Positions 1 through 13,300 of a stretch of 64,000 nucleotides of DNA are shown here, piece after piece. The notes under the pieces were generated by a model, which worked only from the letters and a program-made list of their open reading frames with translations, did no database searches and was not told the DNA's origin. Position 1 is the stretch's first letter. Each line of letters opens with the position of its first letter. The DNA is taken from positions 4,164,001-4,228,000 of the forward strand of contig JAPTOF010000019.1 in the NCBI GenBank assembly GCA_028554755.1. Reading direction: 5' to 3'. The stretch comes from Cordia subcordata. Its lineage: Eukaryota > Streptophyta > Magnoliopsida > Boraginales > Cordiaceae. The position numbers and the translations under genes were made by a program.

Positions 1-451
1 CATTATTTTTATTTTTTATTTTGATAAATTTAGTATCCAGTGTTAAGTGAAAAGAGTTAAGTAGGTAGAAAGATGAGTTGTACCATTTAGGCAGCTCAGC
101 TGAGCTAGCATTTGTTCACAAAATGGTGTTTTTTTATTTTATTTTTATTTTTTACTATTAGAATGCGTGACTTCCCTGGTAAATTACTAGGTTTGCTAAC
201 CTAGCATTTTGTCCGAAATGCTATCTTCACAATTCGAACACGTGACTTGATTATTTGGTCTAGGGTGTGCTTGTTTGCTTTCTTCATTTCTCGGAAAAAT
301 GATTTGGGATTTCGAAATAGTCACTAGTTTTACGTGTATAATGTAACATGTCAAACTCTTTTGAGATTTTCTTTCTTTTTTGTTCCTTTATCCAATTCTA
401 ACCGCCAAGGCTTTCTTAATATAATGATGTGCACTACTTGGCCTAATGCAG
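1..451. other. Intron or upstream sequence of the RRM gene
   Basis: The first recognisable exon of the RRM gene starts at 452 behind an AG at 450-451 and opens in mid-codon, so this stretch should be the end of the preceding intron. I found no credible N-terminal coding exon in it; the initiating exon is probably outside the window. A CACGTG core lies at 239-244, but it has no regulatory meaning if this is intron. Confidence 0.5.
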
Positions 452-2241
452 AAAGATATTCATTGGGGGTCTGGCTAGAGATACAACGACGGGTGAGTTG
501 TTTATCCACCCCTTGATTGTATTATTTATAACTCGATTCCGTGGCTTGGGAATGTTGATTCCTTTTCTTCCTGTAGTTGCATGTTTTTATATTGTTTCTA
601 ATATCAATTCTTTTTGGCAGCACAATTTGTCAAGCATTTTGGTCAATATGGTGAAATTACGGATTCTGTTATAATGAAGGACCGCAGAACAGGACAACCT
701 CGAGGTTTCGGCTTTGTTACATATGCAGACCCATCTGTGGTCGATAAAGTCATCGAGGACACACATGTTATAAATGGAAAACAGGTATGTTGATTTGAGT
801 ACAGGTTCTTCTGCGTTGATCGTTTTTCAGTGCAGTACCCTCGGTTTTTTTAGCCTCCAACTCATTGGTCATGGCTGATAATATGAAATGTTTTCAGGTA
901 GAAATCAAACGCACTGTACCAAGAGGTGCCCATGGCTCCAAGGATTTCAAAACTAAGAAGATTTTTGTGGGTGGTATTCCAACAACAATAACTGAAGGTA
1001 ATGTTGGTGGCTTCTTGTAATGGATGTTCAAGGATATGGTCTGCTATCTCAAGGTACTGATGTCACTTGTATTTTGTCAGATGAGTTCAAGGACTTCTTT
1101 TCAAAATTTGGAGAGGTCAAAGAGCACCAGATCATGAGGGATCATTCTACAGGCCGCTCGCGTGGCTTTGGATTTATTACATTTGAGACAGAACAAGCTG
1201 TTGACTATCTCCTGGCAAATGGGAACAAGCTTGAGTTTGCTGAGACGCAGGTTGGTTGAAATCGTAGCTCATATTAATAATGTAATTTATTTTTCTGAAT
1301 TTTGTTGACAGGATTATTTTTATCTCTAAAATCGTTCTTATCGTTAAGCAGATAACACATTTTCCTTGTTCTCCAAATGCTCTTCTCTCTTTGGGTTCTT
1401 TTTCAGTTGCTTTTTAGTGATCTTTTGCATGAAATCTGATAGCAATCTGCTTTTTGCTAATTATACAGCTTCGGCACCCTTAGTATCTTAGAGAATTATG
1501 TTTTGGATGATGGGTTCTTGTGAATTCAAAGGGATGAAGGGATGAACTGGCTGATTTATTAGTAGCAAATTCTTATCCTTGTTTTCTGAAAAGCTCACCC
1601 ATAGTATTTACAAGCTTGTAGCCCTCAGTTGTTATTGTAATGGAAGTATTTTGAAACAGACTAGTAAAGCTAATTTTTGCTGGTTTATGAGCTCATCAAG
1701 CCTGATAGATTTGCTAACGATGAAATATATTTCTCTTTTAATGTAGGTGGAGATCAAGAAAGCGGAGCCTAAGAAGCCGAATCCTGCGCCAGCACTTTCA
1801 AAACGTACGAGTAATACTAGATCATTTGGTGGTGGCTTTGGGGATACTTATGGTGGTTTTGCTGCTGGTTCATATAGAGCAGGTGGACCCTATGGAGGTA
1901 GACCCAGTGCTTATGGTGGTCACGATGGAAGGAATTTTGGCGGTTATGGAGGATACAGGGATAACAGTTATGGAGGAGGTTTTAGAGGGGAACCTCCACT
2001 AGGATACTCTGGGCGCTATGGCGGAGGAGGCGGCGGCTTTGGTAGAGGTTATGATTTTGGCGGGGAGTATGGTGGACCCAGTGAAGGTTATGGAGGATTT
2101 GGTGGTGCTAGTAGTGGGTATGGAGCGGGCTACGATTCTGGCCTCGGCACTGGCTACGGTGGCAGTGCAGGTTCTTTCTACGGAAGTAGGGGAGGTTATG
2201 GTGGTGCTGGGAGCGGAAGGTACCATCCTTATGGAAGGTAG
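452..2241 (+). CDS. Two-RRM glycine-rich hnRNP-like RNA-binding protein (5' partial)
   Basis: Exons read as 452-492, 621-784, 898-997, 1081-1250 and 1747-2241, all GT-AG and in phase, giving about 322 visible residues. The first fragment starts with RNP2 KIFIGGL. RRM1 continues with RNP1 RGFGFVTY. RRM2 has KIFVGGI and RGFGFITF. The linker VEIKKAEPKKPNP leads into a Gly/Tyr/Arg-rich tail of about 150 residues ending SGRYHPYGR. This order matches plant hnRNP A/B-like proteins of the Arabidopsis At3g13224/At1g17640 kind (recalled, not searched). Family members bind RNA in the nucleus and act in splicing, export or stability. The R-x2-PY ending resembles a transportin PY-NLS (inference). The first exon, carrying the start codon and the residues before RNP2, is missing from the window. 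Confidence in the family is very high. Confidence 0.93.
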
Positions 2242-3445
2242 ATAGTATGTCTCAGAGTGAAATTATATGGAACAGTTGCTGATAGTGTGGGAGAATGCAC
2301 TTGAGGTAATATATCCATTCTTGAAGTTGCTTTCTCTGTTCGAGGATTCTTTGTACTTCTATATTTTTGTTCAATGCTATTTGAAGAGTTTGCTCATCCC
2401 CTTAACCGTTTCTGTATTAAAGTAGAGAAACAACTTCCATTCCAATTCTGGAAACTCCTTCGGTTCAAATATGAGAAAACGTCTTTCTTTGATAAAAGAA
2501 CTGTTCAGCGGAAACAGGCGATTGTCATGTACGAGTTATTCTGCATTGTTGTCATTTGAGTTATTCCATAGCAACACAGAGGTTTTATTCCATTCATTAT
2601 CGAACTATGAAAGTGCGATTTGTGTCTGGAGGTTTTCTCACAGGACAAACCTTGGCTGCTCCATCTGTATCTTTGGCTTGAGGAATGAGCAATAAAATCT
2701 CACTCGCTGTTCTTCTCTGGGCTTGGCCTGTTTTAGAAAGCCTGGATGTTCTATTGTGTATGCTCCCGGACCGTGCAGTAACACGAAAGGCGAGACTGAC
2801 CCGTCTCCTGTATATATAGCCTGGTGAATATAATGAATTAAACTCATGGTGATACGTCTCTTGCAGTTTAATCAGTTTTTGAACGAAACATTCACTTCCC
2901 TAGATTAATCACATGTCTCTCTAATGGCTTAAAGGGGAGTCTTTTTCCCTGGAGATCTTTAGACGTAATGAGGCTGTAGAGGCATAAGCCGGAATCTTTT
3001 GAACGAGTCAATCTGCCATTTGACGCTTACAATTGGATATGTGCGATTTTGTCGTGTACGCTTAGAATTGGGCGCAGGAGCTTTTAAGTCGAAGACATGA
3101 CTCATGTCGTGCTTCTCTCTGACTTTTGTGGGGCACAAATTATTTGACTACGTCATCTGTGAATTAAAGAAATTATTGGACCGCCCCACCTTGGCCCCCA
3201 GTTTGTCGTTTGCTGACTCATAAACCACCGGCCTTTACATGCTTTGCTGTGGTTTCTTGACTGCTTTTAATCACAGCCTATCTAGGAGGGTTGGCAACCC
3301 TTATCTTTTTGACCTTGTTTATTCAGCTTATGAGATGGAGATATTTACTTTCTCATCTTTTACGGAACAACTACGTAATTCTCATAGATTATGATGATCT
3401 ATTGAACGTATCAAAGTCGGTCAAGTGTTTAAAACTACGTGGACA

Positions 3446-3455
3446 GACACGTGTC
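3446..3455. promoter_or_regulatory. Palindromic G-box/ABRE-like GACACGTGTC
   Basis: A perfect 10-bp palindrome with the CACGTG core recognised by plant bZIP and bHLH factors. It lies about 2.4 kb upstream of the kinase leader and 1.2 kb past the RRM gene, so a regulatory role is only possible, not shown. Confidence 0.3.
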
Positions 3456-4791
3456 ACTACCATAACTGTCACATGCTGCTAATCGGTCAACAAGCATTTC
3501 GAAGAAAATTCCACCAAAGTAACCATCCATGGCACATGAATGGTCTGATGAAAGGCTAGAAGAAAAAAGGGGCAGGAATCTCATGCACTCCTATTCTTGA
3601 TAGCAGACGTTAGAAACTTGGACTGTGTATGGCTTCCAGAAGGCCAATGGAATGATAATCAGTGCTAACAAGAGCATATTATAGCCCTACACGCCACTCG
3701 AAGAATGATTGTTAAGCGTGTTTAGTTAATTGGTGACACCGGTCCCAGAGTCCTATTTTCCTTGTGTCTTTTCAACACCAGCTAAGATTTGAGCCTCCAA
3801 GATTTCCAATTTTCCTGATCCCTTTCCCTTTTATTTCCCCTTTTTATATATTGCTCGGGGAGAAAAAAAGAAACTCCGGTATAATTAAAGTTTCGCTATA
3901 CCACGGTCTAGAGATAGGTCGGAAGGTATGGTCGAGTAAACAAATATATTAATTTTTCTTTTATTAGGCTTTTTTTTTTTTTTTGGACAAAGAACTTGCT
4001 TAGACACAATTACTGCAGAGTTATAAATTTTGTGATGTTGTCACATACTACAATATGTACATTAAGTTAGTACGTTTATAACGATTACTAGATTATTGGT
4101 ATTATTATCACGGATCTATGTTCACGTGTGAGCATGTGAAAACGTCCTAGTTTTCGCAGACGTAGTAATAAAATTTGGTGCGGTTACTTGAAGCCATGTG
4201 ATTTCTTGTTTTTATAACTTATGCATACGGGAAATGAGAAGCAGAATAAGCCATGATGCATGACTTATTAACAACCCGTTTCTCTACGTGAGCTTACATT
4301 AGATTATGAATCTCATAATAGAACTTAAAAAAGAGAATGAGATTGTGATGCAACTAGACATCGAAATATCAACTACGGACAATAAGTATATGTAATAAAA
4401 TACATATAATTTTAAGTCAAGTATTCCAATATGCTCGGAATCTTTGACTTGGTTGAAAACCAAAAGAAACCTTAAAAAGTCATCACAACCTCTTGGAGAC
4501 TATTTGCATGAAGAATTCTATGTAATCGATAATTATTGCATTGAATAAGGTGGAAATTGAACGTTTTGAGAATTCATACTATGTGATCTTTCGAATTTTG
4601 AGCGAACGAGTGTGATATGAATTGGTTAAATATGATTCTTTTTTAGAGGTTTACATTGAAAAAGAAAAGAAAATGTATTTTACTTACAGTGTTTTGTCAA
4701 AGTCACGTAAAATTCATTGTATTATAAAACTTACTATATCCCAAAAATTTTGTGTAACATTCTTTAAAATAAAGAGTATTACTAACATCCT

Positions 4792-4796
<5 letters not shown>

Positions 4797-4825
<29 letters not shown>
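4797..4825. repeat. (AT)n microsatellite
   Basis: About 14 AT dinucleotides in intergenic sequence; a likely length-polymorphic marker. Confidence 0.9.
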
Positions 4826-4827
<2 letters not shown>

Positions 4828-6672
4828 ATATTAGTGAGTTTTAAAATCAAATAAATTTTATGCAACTTCTAAAAAACAAACATATAAGATGAATTTCACT
4901 CCAAAAAGCGGGAGCACAACAAGAAAATGTTTATCACCTTACTCGTGTTTTTAATTTTTCATGTGATGTGAGATCTTGTAATAGGTAGATCAATTGTTTA
5001 AATGCCCTATTTCAATTCAAAATTTTAAGGCAATGCAACTCCAACTGAAATTTCAAATTCACAATATCATCACGCATTAAATAGCCCCAAATTGCATCAA
5101 CCATCCATCACTCATACAAGACAGAAAAAAACTACTACTATTTTAGCCGGAAAAAAATTAGAGGTAAATCTTAATAATAATATATACGTCTTCCCGTTAA
5201 AAAATTTATACACATAACGCACTAATTAAAACATATTATATAAATTTAATTGTTTGGAATTTTAAATGTAATCGTTCAGCCAAAAAAAAAGAAGCGATTG
5301 TACTGACCCTCTCTAAAAGGCATAGCTTAGTTCAAACAAGTGAGCAAATAATTAGTTGTCCTCTAATTTAAAACTCCAATGACAAATACGTTGCTCTACA
5401 TTAATTTTCGTGGTGACTGACTAATTTAAATTTGGTCATAAACAGGCTTTTAAGCCTTTCACCAAATTTTTGCTCTCTCTTTTACTATTTGTCATTTCTT
5501 TTTCTTTAAAAAAATTGTGAAAATTTATTCTATGGGCAAAAAGAAAAAAGAAAAAGGAAAAAGAAACACAAAAGAAACTGTACACTGGCGCAGCTACAAA
5601 AACAAGAAAGCGAATATACAAAAGATAAAGACTCCACTTTTGCAGTTAGTATAGAAGCAACAAAAAACAAGCTACACGCTTCTTTCTTTGCATCGTTGCC
5701 TTTTGGTTTGCTTGTCTGCCTAGATTTATTAGTTTCCCTTCTTAACAATTCATCCCATTAAAGCAAATCATTCTGCGCAGATACTGAAACAACATTTTAT
5801 TCTTTTTATCCAAACAATTCTTTGTTTTTCTTTCTTTTTTTTTTTTAGTGGGTGTGTTGTATAGGATCGGATCTGAAAAAGCAGGCAAGCACAATCCAAA
5901 GTTGTCTTTCTCACTTTCTCAGAGTGTTTTCTTTGAAGGGTCTAGTTCACTTTCACCATATTCTCGAAACAAGCCCATGAAAGATTGTATCTTCTAGCTG
6001 CATTTTCTGAGCAAAGGTAAATTTAGGAACCCAAGAATCTGTTCTTTTCTTGTTTCTTTATTGGTTGCTTTACGTTTTCTATGGTTTACTAGAGATTTTG
6101 TTAAGTGAAAAATGATAACTTCGTAAACTCGCATAATTCAAGCCTATGTAAGGTTCTTAATTATTGTCTTCCTTTGTCGCCTTCTTGTATTATCTTATTG
6201 TTTAGTAGCCAAGCATGATGATGTTTCATGTTTAAGACTAATGCAATTCTTGGGGTCATTTTCTTTCTGGTCAATGCAGCTTTTGATTGAAAAAAGATGC
6301 TCTTTTTCTTTGTTCATTTAAAGTTTGGTTGTTGTCTGAATGATTTATGGCTCACAATGTAGCTATGGTTTCTTATGCTTCTGAATTTTTATTCTGTTTT
6401 CTGTTTTCTTAGTAATATATGGGATTTTCCATTGTTTTATGAATTGTTTGTGATTGATACTCTAAAGGGTCTTAGCTTGTCAGGTTAATGATTTTGTTTA
6501 TTTCATTTAGATTGGCTCAACCGCGAATGAAGTTAATTTGACAAGATTATACTTTGTTGTAGTTCCATGTGTCCGTGAAAAGAATGATAACATCTTTGCT
6601 TAGTAACTTGGCAGTCCATGTATTGGCTCTTTGCTTGTTTAAGTTCAATCCAATTGTGATATGACAGGGTCT

Positions 6673-8923
6673 ATGTCAAGTTGCACAATGGAATCACTTG
6701 TTGATGGGGTTGTACCCCTGCCAAAGGGTCATGATTCAGTCTCCGCTGCACGCTATAATCCATCTTTTATCCCTGGCAGTAGTCAGCCTCCTCATTCGGC
6801 CACAAGGAACACTAGATTTGAAGGGCCCTCGTATACTTCCTATTCGATTGTTATGGATGATGGGATTAAGACAATCCATACCCCAACAGGCTCAGTGAGC
6901 ACTTCAAAGCACTCACATAAATCATCCTGCAATGTTTTGTACAAGGAAGGTAAGGCTGACTTGTTGAGACACCAACCAAAATCAGATAAAGGGAAGAAGG
7001 AACTGCTGGAGACCGACTATGTCCTTGAATATGTGGCAGAAGAACATTCTCAAAAGCCGGTTTCTGAAACCAATGCTAACATCAAGGGTAATTTGACTAG
7101 CTTTCGAGAACCTGTAATTAATGCTTCAGATTGCTTGCCTGGAGGAGCCATTCAGCTTTTAAATTTACAATCTCAATCAAAAACTCGCCATTGTCCGAGT
7201 CCCCAAAACAGTTTTTACACTGCCACACAGTACATAGAGGCCAAAGAAAGTTACACTAACACAGAAGCCAGTGAAGGCGGAAGCAGTTTTGAGAAGTCCG
7301 GTGAAGGTGGCAGCATATCTTTTGATTTTGTTGAGAGTAGGAAGACAAGTATGTACAGAGGCAGCACTGGCAGTGATATTAGCGAAGAAAGCAGCTCCAC
7401 TAGTTTTAGCAGTGGAATAAACAAACCACATATGGCAAGTGACATAAGATGGGAAGCCATTCGTGCCGTAAAATCCCGTTATGGAGCATTGAATTTCAAC
7501 CATTTTAGACTTTTGAAGCCCTTGGGATGTGGAGATATAGGCAGTGTTTATCTATCAGAGTTGACAGGCACAAGAACTTATTTTGCCATGAAAGTAATGG
7601 ATAAAGCGGCTTTAGAAAGTCGAAAGAAGCTTGTGAGAGCTCAGACAGAGAGAGAGATTTTGCAATCCTTGGATCATCCATTTCTCCCAACTTTATATTC
7701 ACACTTTGAGACTGAGAAATTCTCTTGCTTGGTGATGGAGTTCTGTCCTGGAGGGGATCTGCATGCACTTCGACAAAGGCAACCAGGAAGGTATTTTCCA
7801 GAGCATGTTGCCAGGTGAGCTTGTTATTCATCTTATTTCTGTTCTTTGATGAAAATAAGTACTTACAGTACATTAGAATAGAAAACGTGTTTTTGTCTAT
7901 TTTGTTAGATATAATATGCATCAATTTCCCAGTGACTGCAGATGTTCTTTGTCTTGCTTCACTTCTAGGACCTCTCTTCACAGATATCCTATATGTAACA
8001 AAAAAGGCTTACTTCGTTCATTTATTTCAGAAAGAGATATGGCATCAAGACTTATTCTTCTGTTTCTTTTTAGGTTTTACGTGGCTGAAGTTCTCCTCGC
8101 CTTAGAGTATCTTCACATGCTTGGGATTGTTTACAGAGACCTTAAGCCAGAGAATATTTTGGTGAGAGAAGATGGGCACATAATGCTTTCTGATTTTGAC
8201 CTTTCTTTAAGATGCGCAGTGAGCCCAACTCTGGTTAAGTTTTCAAACTCTGGCATGGAATCAAAGAACTCAGGATATTGTATTGAGCCGTCATGTGTCG
8301 TCCAGCCAGCCTGCATTCAACCTGCATGTTTTGCACCGCGTTTTCTTAGCAAGCCTAAGAAGGAAAAGAAATCCAAAGTAAAGACAGAAGTATATAATCA
8401 AGGTAAGACTCTTCCAGAACTTATTGCTGAGCCTACAAATGCTCGATCAATGTCCTTTGTTGGCACGCATGAGTACTTGGCACCTGAAATCATAAAGGGC
8501 GAAGGCCATGGAAGTGCTGTCGATTGGTGGACTCTTGGTATCTTTCTCTACGAGCTCTTGTTTGGAAGAACTCCTTTCAAAGGAGCAGGGAATAGAGCAA
8601 CTTTGTTCAATGTGGTAGGGCAGCCCCTTAGATTTCCTGATTCACCTACAGTGAGTTTTGCTGCTAGAGACTTGATCAGGGGTTTACTTGTGAAGGAGCC
8701 ACAGCATCGGCTAGCATACAGGCGTGGTGCGACAGAAATCAAACAGCATCCCTTCTTCCAGAGCATCAATTGGGCACTGATCCGCTGTGCAAGTCCTCCA
8801 GAGGTGCCAAAACCATATATATTTCATGATTTGCCAAGAGCAGCACCTGCACCCTCAGAGAAGGTGCCTCCCAGTGCTGATGTGAAGCCTTCCGGTAATT
8901 ATTTAGAGATTGATTTCTTTTAA
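6673..8923 (+). CDS. D6PK-family AGC VIII serine/threonine kinase
   Basis: Coding exons 6673-7814 and 8074-8923 give 663 residues. A leader intron appears to run from 6017 (GTAAAT) to the AG at 6666-6667; this removes the in-frame ATG at 6661 and makes 6673 the start. A long Ser-rich N-terminus precedes the kinase domain, which has [10 protein letters not shown], Lys307 (FAMKVM), the catalytic loop YRDLKPEN with Asp403, DFD at 421-423 in place of DFG (the plant AGC VIII signature), and T-loop [14 protein letters not shown] with Ser506/Ser508. About 80 residues are inserted between DFD and the T-loop, including a lysine-rich patch (474-484) like the one that binds D6PK to plasma-membrane phosphoinositides. 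The protein ends EIDFF, a PIF-like hydrophobic tail. D6PKs phosphorylate PIN auxin exporters (family knowledge). The N-terminus is longer than in D6PK itself (about 500 aa), so the exact subgroup is open. Confidence 0.94.
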
Positions 8924-10391
8924 TTCTTGTCAAGTCAATCTCCATCTGTTTATATTAAACGCACTTTGAGCAAATGTGAATGCAGAATGCTTCAGGCAGA
9001 GACTTTGTTGAAGAAATTCAAATCCATAGCAATGACTAATGAAACTGCTGTATTTCTTTTTCTCTTATATGTTACGTTTCTTGTAGTATGAGCTTTATAC
9101 TGGCCTTAATGGCTATTTGGTGCAATGAATATACATTTCCTGTTTTCATTGGTTTCTTCAGATAAGCATAATAGGTTCCACATTCAGCAGAATGGACTGA
9201 TTTGGTGTTTTAAATCAATTTCCATCAAAGTTTGTTACCAAGTGAGAATTTGATACGCCCCTTTCCTTGGATCTGGATTTGAGAGAACTTCTTTTAAACC
9301 CCATGATGATTTTTTGGGTTGGGCCACTTAGACCAATATGAAACGGCTAGGGGGCAATTAAACGTTTGGAAGAATCCCAAATTGAACTTTCTAACTTCTG
9401 ATTGTTTGAACTAAAATATCCACCTTGCCCTTTCGCTTTTGTTCACATAAATTCACTAACCAATGCCATCGCACCAAGATAATTTTAAGGAAGATTATAA
9501 AAATTAGTTAGAGGGAAAGAATCTTGTCTGAGCTGCCACAGCAATTCAATCTGTCATTCGATTAGCTTGTCGAGAGACATGTTTTAAAAAGTGACCAAAA
9601 TTAGAGGACAGTCTTTACAAGATTACAAAACTAAACTAGTTAGGGGGAACGGATCTTATTCGAGCTGTCACAGCACCTTAAACTGTAACACGATTAGCTT
9701 TTAGAGAGATACGATTGGAAAAAGTGGTCAAAATTGAAAGATACTAGAGAACAAATATCCTAAATGATATATGCAAACCTCCAGACACATTCAAAATAAT
9801 TCCAAATCATACGGAATAGTGCCAACGCATCATAAACATCCCGAAGCAACAACCTTACAAGTTCTGCTAGAATATTAACTGCCAATCTAGGAGAAGAAGA
9901 TGAATTCAAGACTTGATTTGCAACACGGTAAGTTTGCGTTGGTTTAGCTGTGAAAGAGAGTACAGGACAGACGAGAAATGCAAAGGTATTGAAAGTGAAA
10001 AGCATCATACATAAAATTCGTAAATTTCTTTTTCTTTCGCAATAATTACATAATTATTATCTACATACACTAGATGTGTAAAATTTCCTGTACCTAATAA
10101 AAATTTTTAAGTTATAATAACACAGAAGTAGTTGCTCCTGGTCAAAATGTTTGACCAGCAAGCTTCTCCACTCCCTAACGCACGCGCCGTCAGTCGCTCT
10201 CGAGCGCATCAGCCCGGCCATACCACTCTCCGTTTACGCCCTCCGAAACGATTTCCAACTGCCTGGTAACGATACTCAAAATGCGTGTAAGGCACGCGAT
10301 CGTTTCTATCTCCTCTCTGGCATTTTACTTCTCTCACTTTGCACCGAACATATCACGCCATCATCAACGTCATAAACCCTTAGCTTACTCC
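8924..10391. other. Intergenic: kinase 3' UTR and promoter of the Aim32-like gene
   Basis: No gene seen. Kinase 3' UTR probably extends to about 9150. A diverged tandem duplication lies at 9506-9745. Sequence from about 10150 is GC-richer and open in frame with the downstream gene back to an ATG at 10281, and probably is its 5' UTR. Confidence 0.55.
9506..9745. repeat. Diverged tandem duplication, period about 132 bp
   Basis: The block starting at 9506 (AGTTAGAGGGAAAGAATCTT) recurs at 9638 (AGTTAGGGGGAACGGATCTT). The two copies align through GAGCTG.CACAGCA, CGATTAGCTT and GTG.(A/T)CAAAATT. Noncoding and of unknown function. Confidence 0.7.
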
Positions 10392-13300
10392 ATGGCCAGC
10401 GTGTCGGTGAACTTCACCGCTGATGCTACGGCAGCTTCCGCGGTCGATAACGACGCCAACTACGGCTTCCGCCGCCCGGAGATGTTTCGGAGCAAGCTCT
10501 CTGGCACCGTTAGTCCTCCTTACGACCGCCACGTGTTCCTCTGCTACAAGTCTCACGAGGTTTGGCCCTCTCGCATTGAGGTCGCCGATGATGATCCGCT
10601 TCCGAAGCTCTTCGCTGGCGCTCTCAACGCTCGCAAGAGCGACATCAATGTCAAAGTAAAACTTTCTCTACTCAATGTTAGTTAATAGATTTCATTGCAC
10701 TTTGATTTCACGAAAATTTTGGCTACGTTGAGATTGATATTCGACTTATCATAAATCTAAATTGATAAATTAGCATGTATATGGTCTTATCAAGTTAAAC
10801 TCTCTCTACTCACAAGTTAGCTAATAGATTTAACTACATTTTAATTTTACGGTAAGTTCGGCTACATGTAGATTGATACTTAACTTAATAATATTAAAAA
10901 TGATAAATAAGTAGTGAATTATAAATTTTAGTCCATAGATTATGGAAATTGTTAGTTAATAATTGTAGGATTATTCCATATTAGTTCTCATAGCAACATT
11001 TTTTATCTATTGAGACTCGAAATAGATATTGTCGACAATGATTCCGAGAAATTAATTGATAGACAGATTTGTACACTTCATTTTAGGGGTTCTTGTTGAA
11101 GTTATACATCAGTGTAGTCATTGGTGGTAATTAACTAAATAATATAGTAACAAACTAATTATTAGAGATATTTGTTGAATAATTCTAATTCTGGAGAGAA
11201 ACTTCAATACTAAAGAGTAATATAAATATCGGAACTAGGAATTAGTATTATATTATTTCTAGCTGGCTGTAAAATTTTGCAACAAATGATTTTATTAGAC
11301 TTCAATCTACACATTTTATATATTGGAGCTGATAAATAAATGTCCTCATCCATGCCGAAGAAACTAAAAATTATAATTAGTACATTAATTACTAAAAAAC
11401 TCATTAATTATCCTAGAGGGAAATTTTTAGTTGTCTGTTACAACGTCTGACACGTAAATTTCCAGTATGCTAAGTGAAGATGAAATATTATCTCTTCAGT
11501 GCAGAAATATTTTTGTGAAAAATTAAATGAATGTCCATAATGACTCAGAAAAATTAAAATTATGTACATTTGCATAAGAATTGTTTTCAGAAATGTGGAT
11601 TCGGGAGGTGTTCTGACTCAGTGATTTGATACGGTAGACTCTTTTCACCATATGTGAGGGGGCTGAAGATATTGGATTGTCTGAGGGAGATGTTTTGGTA
11701 TTTCCTGAAATGATCAAATACAGGTAACTTCTTAGCCTTTTGTTAGGGTTTTACTCCACAACATAAATTGACTGTTTATTACTTTGCATTTTGTTTCAAT
11801 GGAAATATATTGTTTTTGGCTCCAGAGTTGTTTGATTTTCATTAGGAGGTGGTCCAATTCTGTTCAGCTGCTTTATGCTAGAAAGAAATCTTCGTTGTAT
11901 GGTTATGATGATTGAAATAAGGTTCTGTTTGTATATTATGATGGCCACTATAGGAGTCAAATCAGGAATTGGTTAGAACACAATCAATTACTCTATTCTT
12001 TTACATTAAATCAGACTTTGTGCCTGTTTTCTTCCATCTCTCCCCCTTCCTTTCTTCGTTTAGCATACCTTTATGTTTGATTCTGTTTCCTGAAGGGGTT
12101 TGAAGGAATCAGATGTAAATGATTTTGTTGAGGATGTGCTTGTGAGTGGCAAACCATGGTCTTCTGGAATGCAGGAGTCTTTGACTGGTTCATTTGTGTT
12201 TGTCTGCGCTCATAATAACCGAGACAAAAGGTGCGGTGTTTGTGGACCAGCTCTCATTGAGAGATTTAAAGAGGAGATTGAAGCCAAGGATCTAAAGAAC
12301 AAGGTGTATGTTACTGCTTGCTCACACATTGGGGGCCACAAGTACGCTGGTAACCTGATAATATTCAGTGCTGATTCTGAAGGAAAAATTGCTGGGAATT
12401 GGTGAGCTTGAGATTCTTTGTCTTGATTGTTTATAGCATTCGGATTATGGGTGTAAATTCAGTCCTTGGATATTTGTTCAAACCGTGTAAATTAAATGTC
12501 TAGAAAGTAAAAGCTTCGTAATCTAGTAGAAAATTCTACCAACAAACTGTCAGTAATTGGTCCCCTCTTTTATTATACAGGTATGGTTATGTTACCCCTG
12601 ATGATGTGTCTGAGTTGCTTTATCAGCATATTGGGAAAGGAGAAATCATACGACGGATATGGAGGTCCGTATTTATTTGGTGCTCTCTTCCATTCCCTGG
12701 TTACACTGTAATTTTAGCTGTCTTCTATCCACCCAGAATACGATGCTGAAATTCTTTATTTAGCTCTTTCTAGAAGTCAGAATGAGATTGCTATAGATTA
12801 TATCTTTTATGTTGTTTGGCAGTTTGATGTGAATAATAACCTCACATGGATATGCTATCAATGGTTGACTTTTAAATGATAAGATGTCAAGGTACTCTCT
12901 TAATGTTGCTATGGTTAAAAGGTAGGAGAGTTTATGGAATGCAAGAGAAATATTGCTTTTGGCAGCTTTTTATCCAAACCATGATCTTTATCTGATGTCA
13001 TCTTTTTATGGTAAGCTGTTAAAGCTATCTTTATGTATCATAATATGGGAGAGACAAGGAGGGATCACCCCATCATTGAAGGTTCTGTATAGTCATTATT
13101 TACTGAGTGCTTCTCTTATAAGCACTTCAAATTTATAAATAGTTGCTGCACCGTATGTGATGTTTTATAAGTTCTCTATTTGACTGTAACATTTACCATG
13201 TTTCAACTGTAGGGGTCAAATGGGTATGCGTGTTGAGGAAACTGACAAATTGGAAGAACTTGTGCCTGTAAATGGAACAACTTTGAACAATAATGAAGAG

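Larger units (their letters stand above)
2242..5880. other. Intergenic: RRM-gene 3' UTR, then no gene
   Basis: The first few hundred bases are probably 3' UTR, with AATAAA-like AT-rich signals around 2690 and 2830. The rest is AT-rich with short chance ORFs that lack codon structure or family similarity. It holds a G-box palindrome at 3446-3455 and an (AT)n run at 4797-4825. The last 300 bases, rich in pyrimidine runs, should be promoter and start of the leader of the kinase gene. Confidence 0.6.

Noticed and set aside
1999..2245. Open frames in other phases over the glycine-rich tail
   Set aside because: They are by-products of the GGN-rich repeats in the RRM gene's last exon.
6661..6672. 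ATG at 6661 as start of the D6PK-like kinase
   Set aside because: It overlaps TGACAG, a good acceptor of the leader intron, so it would be spliced out.
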